A stretch of 8,033 nucleotides of DNA from Micrococcales bacterium (GTDB lineage: Bacteria; Actinomycetota; Actinomycetes; Actinomycetales; Microbacteriaceae): the NCBI GenBank assembly GCA_947441105.1, contig CANESN010000033.1, positions 1 through 8,033 on the forward strand. The letters run 5' to 3'. Positions within the stretch are counted from its first letter, which is position 1. Each line of letters opens with the position of its first letter. Below, in pieces: positions 7,087-8,033 of the stretch. The position numbers and the translations under genes are program-made. The notes under the pieces were generated by a model. It was not told the DNA's origin. It made no database searches and saw only the letters and a program-made list of their open reading frames with translations.

Positions 7087-8033
7087 CAAAGCCTGGCTTC
7101 AGGGCTCTTGGTTTTAGCGGGATCGCGCTCAATAACATCTCCCAGAACTGCATCGACCTTGTCCATGATCTCCTGAGGAATTACCACGCCGGAGGCTGCA
7201 AGGTTGGAAGTGATCTGCTCTGGCTTTGTGGCTCCAACAATCGCGGCAGCAACATTCTTGTTTTGAAGCACCCATGCGATTGCAAACTGAGCCATTGTGA
7301 TTCCAAGCTCGTCTGCCAGCGGCTTTAGCCCCTGCACACGGGTCAAGGTGGTCTCAGACATGAACTTCTCGATGATTCCCGAAAGGTCCGGGTCTGCAGC
7401 TCTCGAACCTGCTGGGGCAGGTTGCCCAGGCAGGTACTTGCCGGTTAGCACACCCTGAGCCATTGGGGACCAGACGATTTGACTAAGGCCAAGCTCTTCA
7501 GAGGTCGGAACAACCTGTTCTTCGATTACTCGCCAAAGCATTGAGTACTGCGGTTGGTTGGAGATCAGCTTGAAACCAAGCTCCTTGGCCAAACGCTGAC
7601 CCTCACGAATCTGCTGAGCATTCCACTCGGAAACACCGACGTAAAGCACCTTGCCCATGCGAACCAGGTCTCCGAAGGCCTGCATGGTTTCTTCCAGCGG
7701 AGTCTCGTAATCAAATCGGTGAGCCTGGTAGAGGTCGACATAGTCGGTCTGAAGGCGCTCAAGAGAACCATTGATGGACTCCATGATGTGCTTGCGGCTC
7801 AGACCGGTGTCATTTGGACCCTTAGCCGCAACCGGCCAGTAAACCTTGGTCAGAATCTCCAGACCTTCGCGGCGCTGACCCTTTAGTGCTTTACCCAGAA
7901 CTGTCTCAGCAGCCTGGTTAGCGTAAACATCGGCGGTGTCAAAAGTTGTTACGCCGCCTTCGAGGGCAGCCCTAACGGTGCTAAGTGCCTGCTCATCCGC
8001 CACTTGAGATGCGTGAGTCAGCCAGTTTCCGTA
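7083..8033 (-). CDS. Aldo/keto reductase, Kv-beta-like bacterial subfamily (5' end outside window)
   Basis: The frame is open from the stop at 7083-7085 to the right edge, so the gene is truncated by the window. A GTG at 8003 could be read as a start, but the ten codons before it (YGNWLTHASQ) match the family's N-terminal strand and no ribosome binding site precedes the GTG; about 15-20 more residues are expected beyond the edge. Counting from that GTG, the catalytic tetrad is D22 and Y27 (FDTADVYA), K53 (LTKVYW) and H95 (YQAHRFD). The C-terminal VGATKPEQITSN is the NADP-binding motif. The fold is an (alpha/beta)8 barrel that reduces carbonyl compounds with NADPH. The sequence style (GVTTFDTADVYA, QPQYSMLWR) is closest to voltage-gated potassium channel beta subunit-like bacterial AKRs. 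The substrate is unknown, and nothing nearby hints at a pathway. The gene converges on pyrD. Confidence 0.92.
   Translation of the reverse strand, partial: YGNWLTHASQVADEQALSTVRAALEGGVTTFDTADVYANQAAETVLGKALKGQRREGLEILTKVYWPVAAKGPNDTGLSRKHIMESINGSLERLQTDYVDLYQAHRFDYETPLEETMQAFGDLVRMGKVLYVGVSEWNAQQIREGQRLAKELGFKLISNQPQYSMLWRVIEEQVVPTSEELGLSQIVWSPMAQGVLTGKYLPGQPAPAGSRAADPDLSGIIEKFMSETTLTRVQGLKPLADELGITMAQFAIAWVLQNKNVAAAIVGATKPEQITSNLAASGVVIPQEIMDKVDAVLGDVIERDPAKTKSPEARLC

Noticed and set aside
7074..7087. A short inverted repeat, GCTAG-CTAA-CTAGC, at the end of pyrD as a terminator
   Set aside because: The stem is only 5 bp and AT-rich, no T-run follows on either strand, and the repeat is largely made by the overlapping stop codons.
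7554..7886. A 110-codon plus-strand frame inside the aldo/keto reductase gene
   Set aside because: It is antisense to the conserved barrel of the reductase and has no family resemblance.
1..8033. CRISPR array, tRNA or rRNA gene, insertion sequence, prophage, defence or toxin-antitoxin system
   Set aside because: All but 88 bases are taken up by seven recognisable housekeeping or metabolic genes, and no direct repeats, transposase motifs or RNA gene signatures were seen.

Overview
The window looks like a compact chromosomal housekeeping segment from an actinobacterium. The protein motifs are actinobacterial in style: DnaE1 has an intact PHP domain, and NrdR begins [17 protein letters not shown]. 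The order rluD-dnaE followed by hisD-nrdR-pyrD also fits that phylum. GC looks to be around 50-55% from spot counts of a few lines, not a full count. Only 88 of 8033 bases (about 1.1%) lie outside genes. Modest GC plus very tight packing suggests a small-genome, possibly freshwater Microbacteriaceae lineage; the family-level placement is inference.

Layout: (1) The 3' end of an RluA/RluD-type pseudouridine synthase (+) is followed after 34 bp by dnaE (+), the replicative DNA polymerase III alpha subunit. (2) dnaE converges on a short flavin reductase-like gene (-); the two stop codons share one CTAG. (3) A 51-bp divergent gap separates the flavin reductase from a rightward cluster hisD-nrdR-pyrD (+). 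Its internal junctions are a 1-nt overlap (TAATG) and a 3-nt gap, so it is probably one transcript. (4) pyrD converges on an aldo/keto reductase (-), again with both stops inside one CTAG. The 5' end of the reductase lies beyond the right edge.

How the genes fit together: dnaE copies the chromosome. NrdR represses ribonucleotide reductase genes and so sets dNTP supply. PyrD makes orotate for pyrimidines. HisD finishes histidine synthesis, a pathway that draws on PRPP and ATP. The hisD-nrdR-pyrD cluster therefore combines nucleotide-linked metabolism with its regulator. The two oxidoreductases on the minus strand have no visible pathway link to their neighbours.

I found no mobile element, CRISPR array, tRNA, rRNA, toxin-antitoxin pair, defence system or intein, and no gene that looks foreign. 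No undescribed multi-gene system is apparent. The points most worth a second look are structural: repeated CTAG-shared convergent stops, mutually exclusive hairpins just past the dnaE stop, and an almost leaderless start for the flavin reductase gene.
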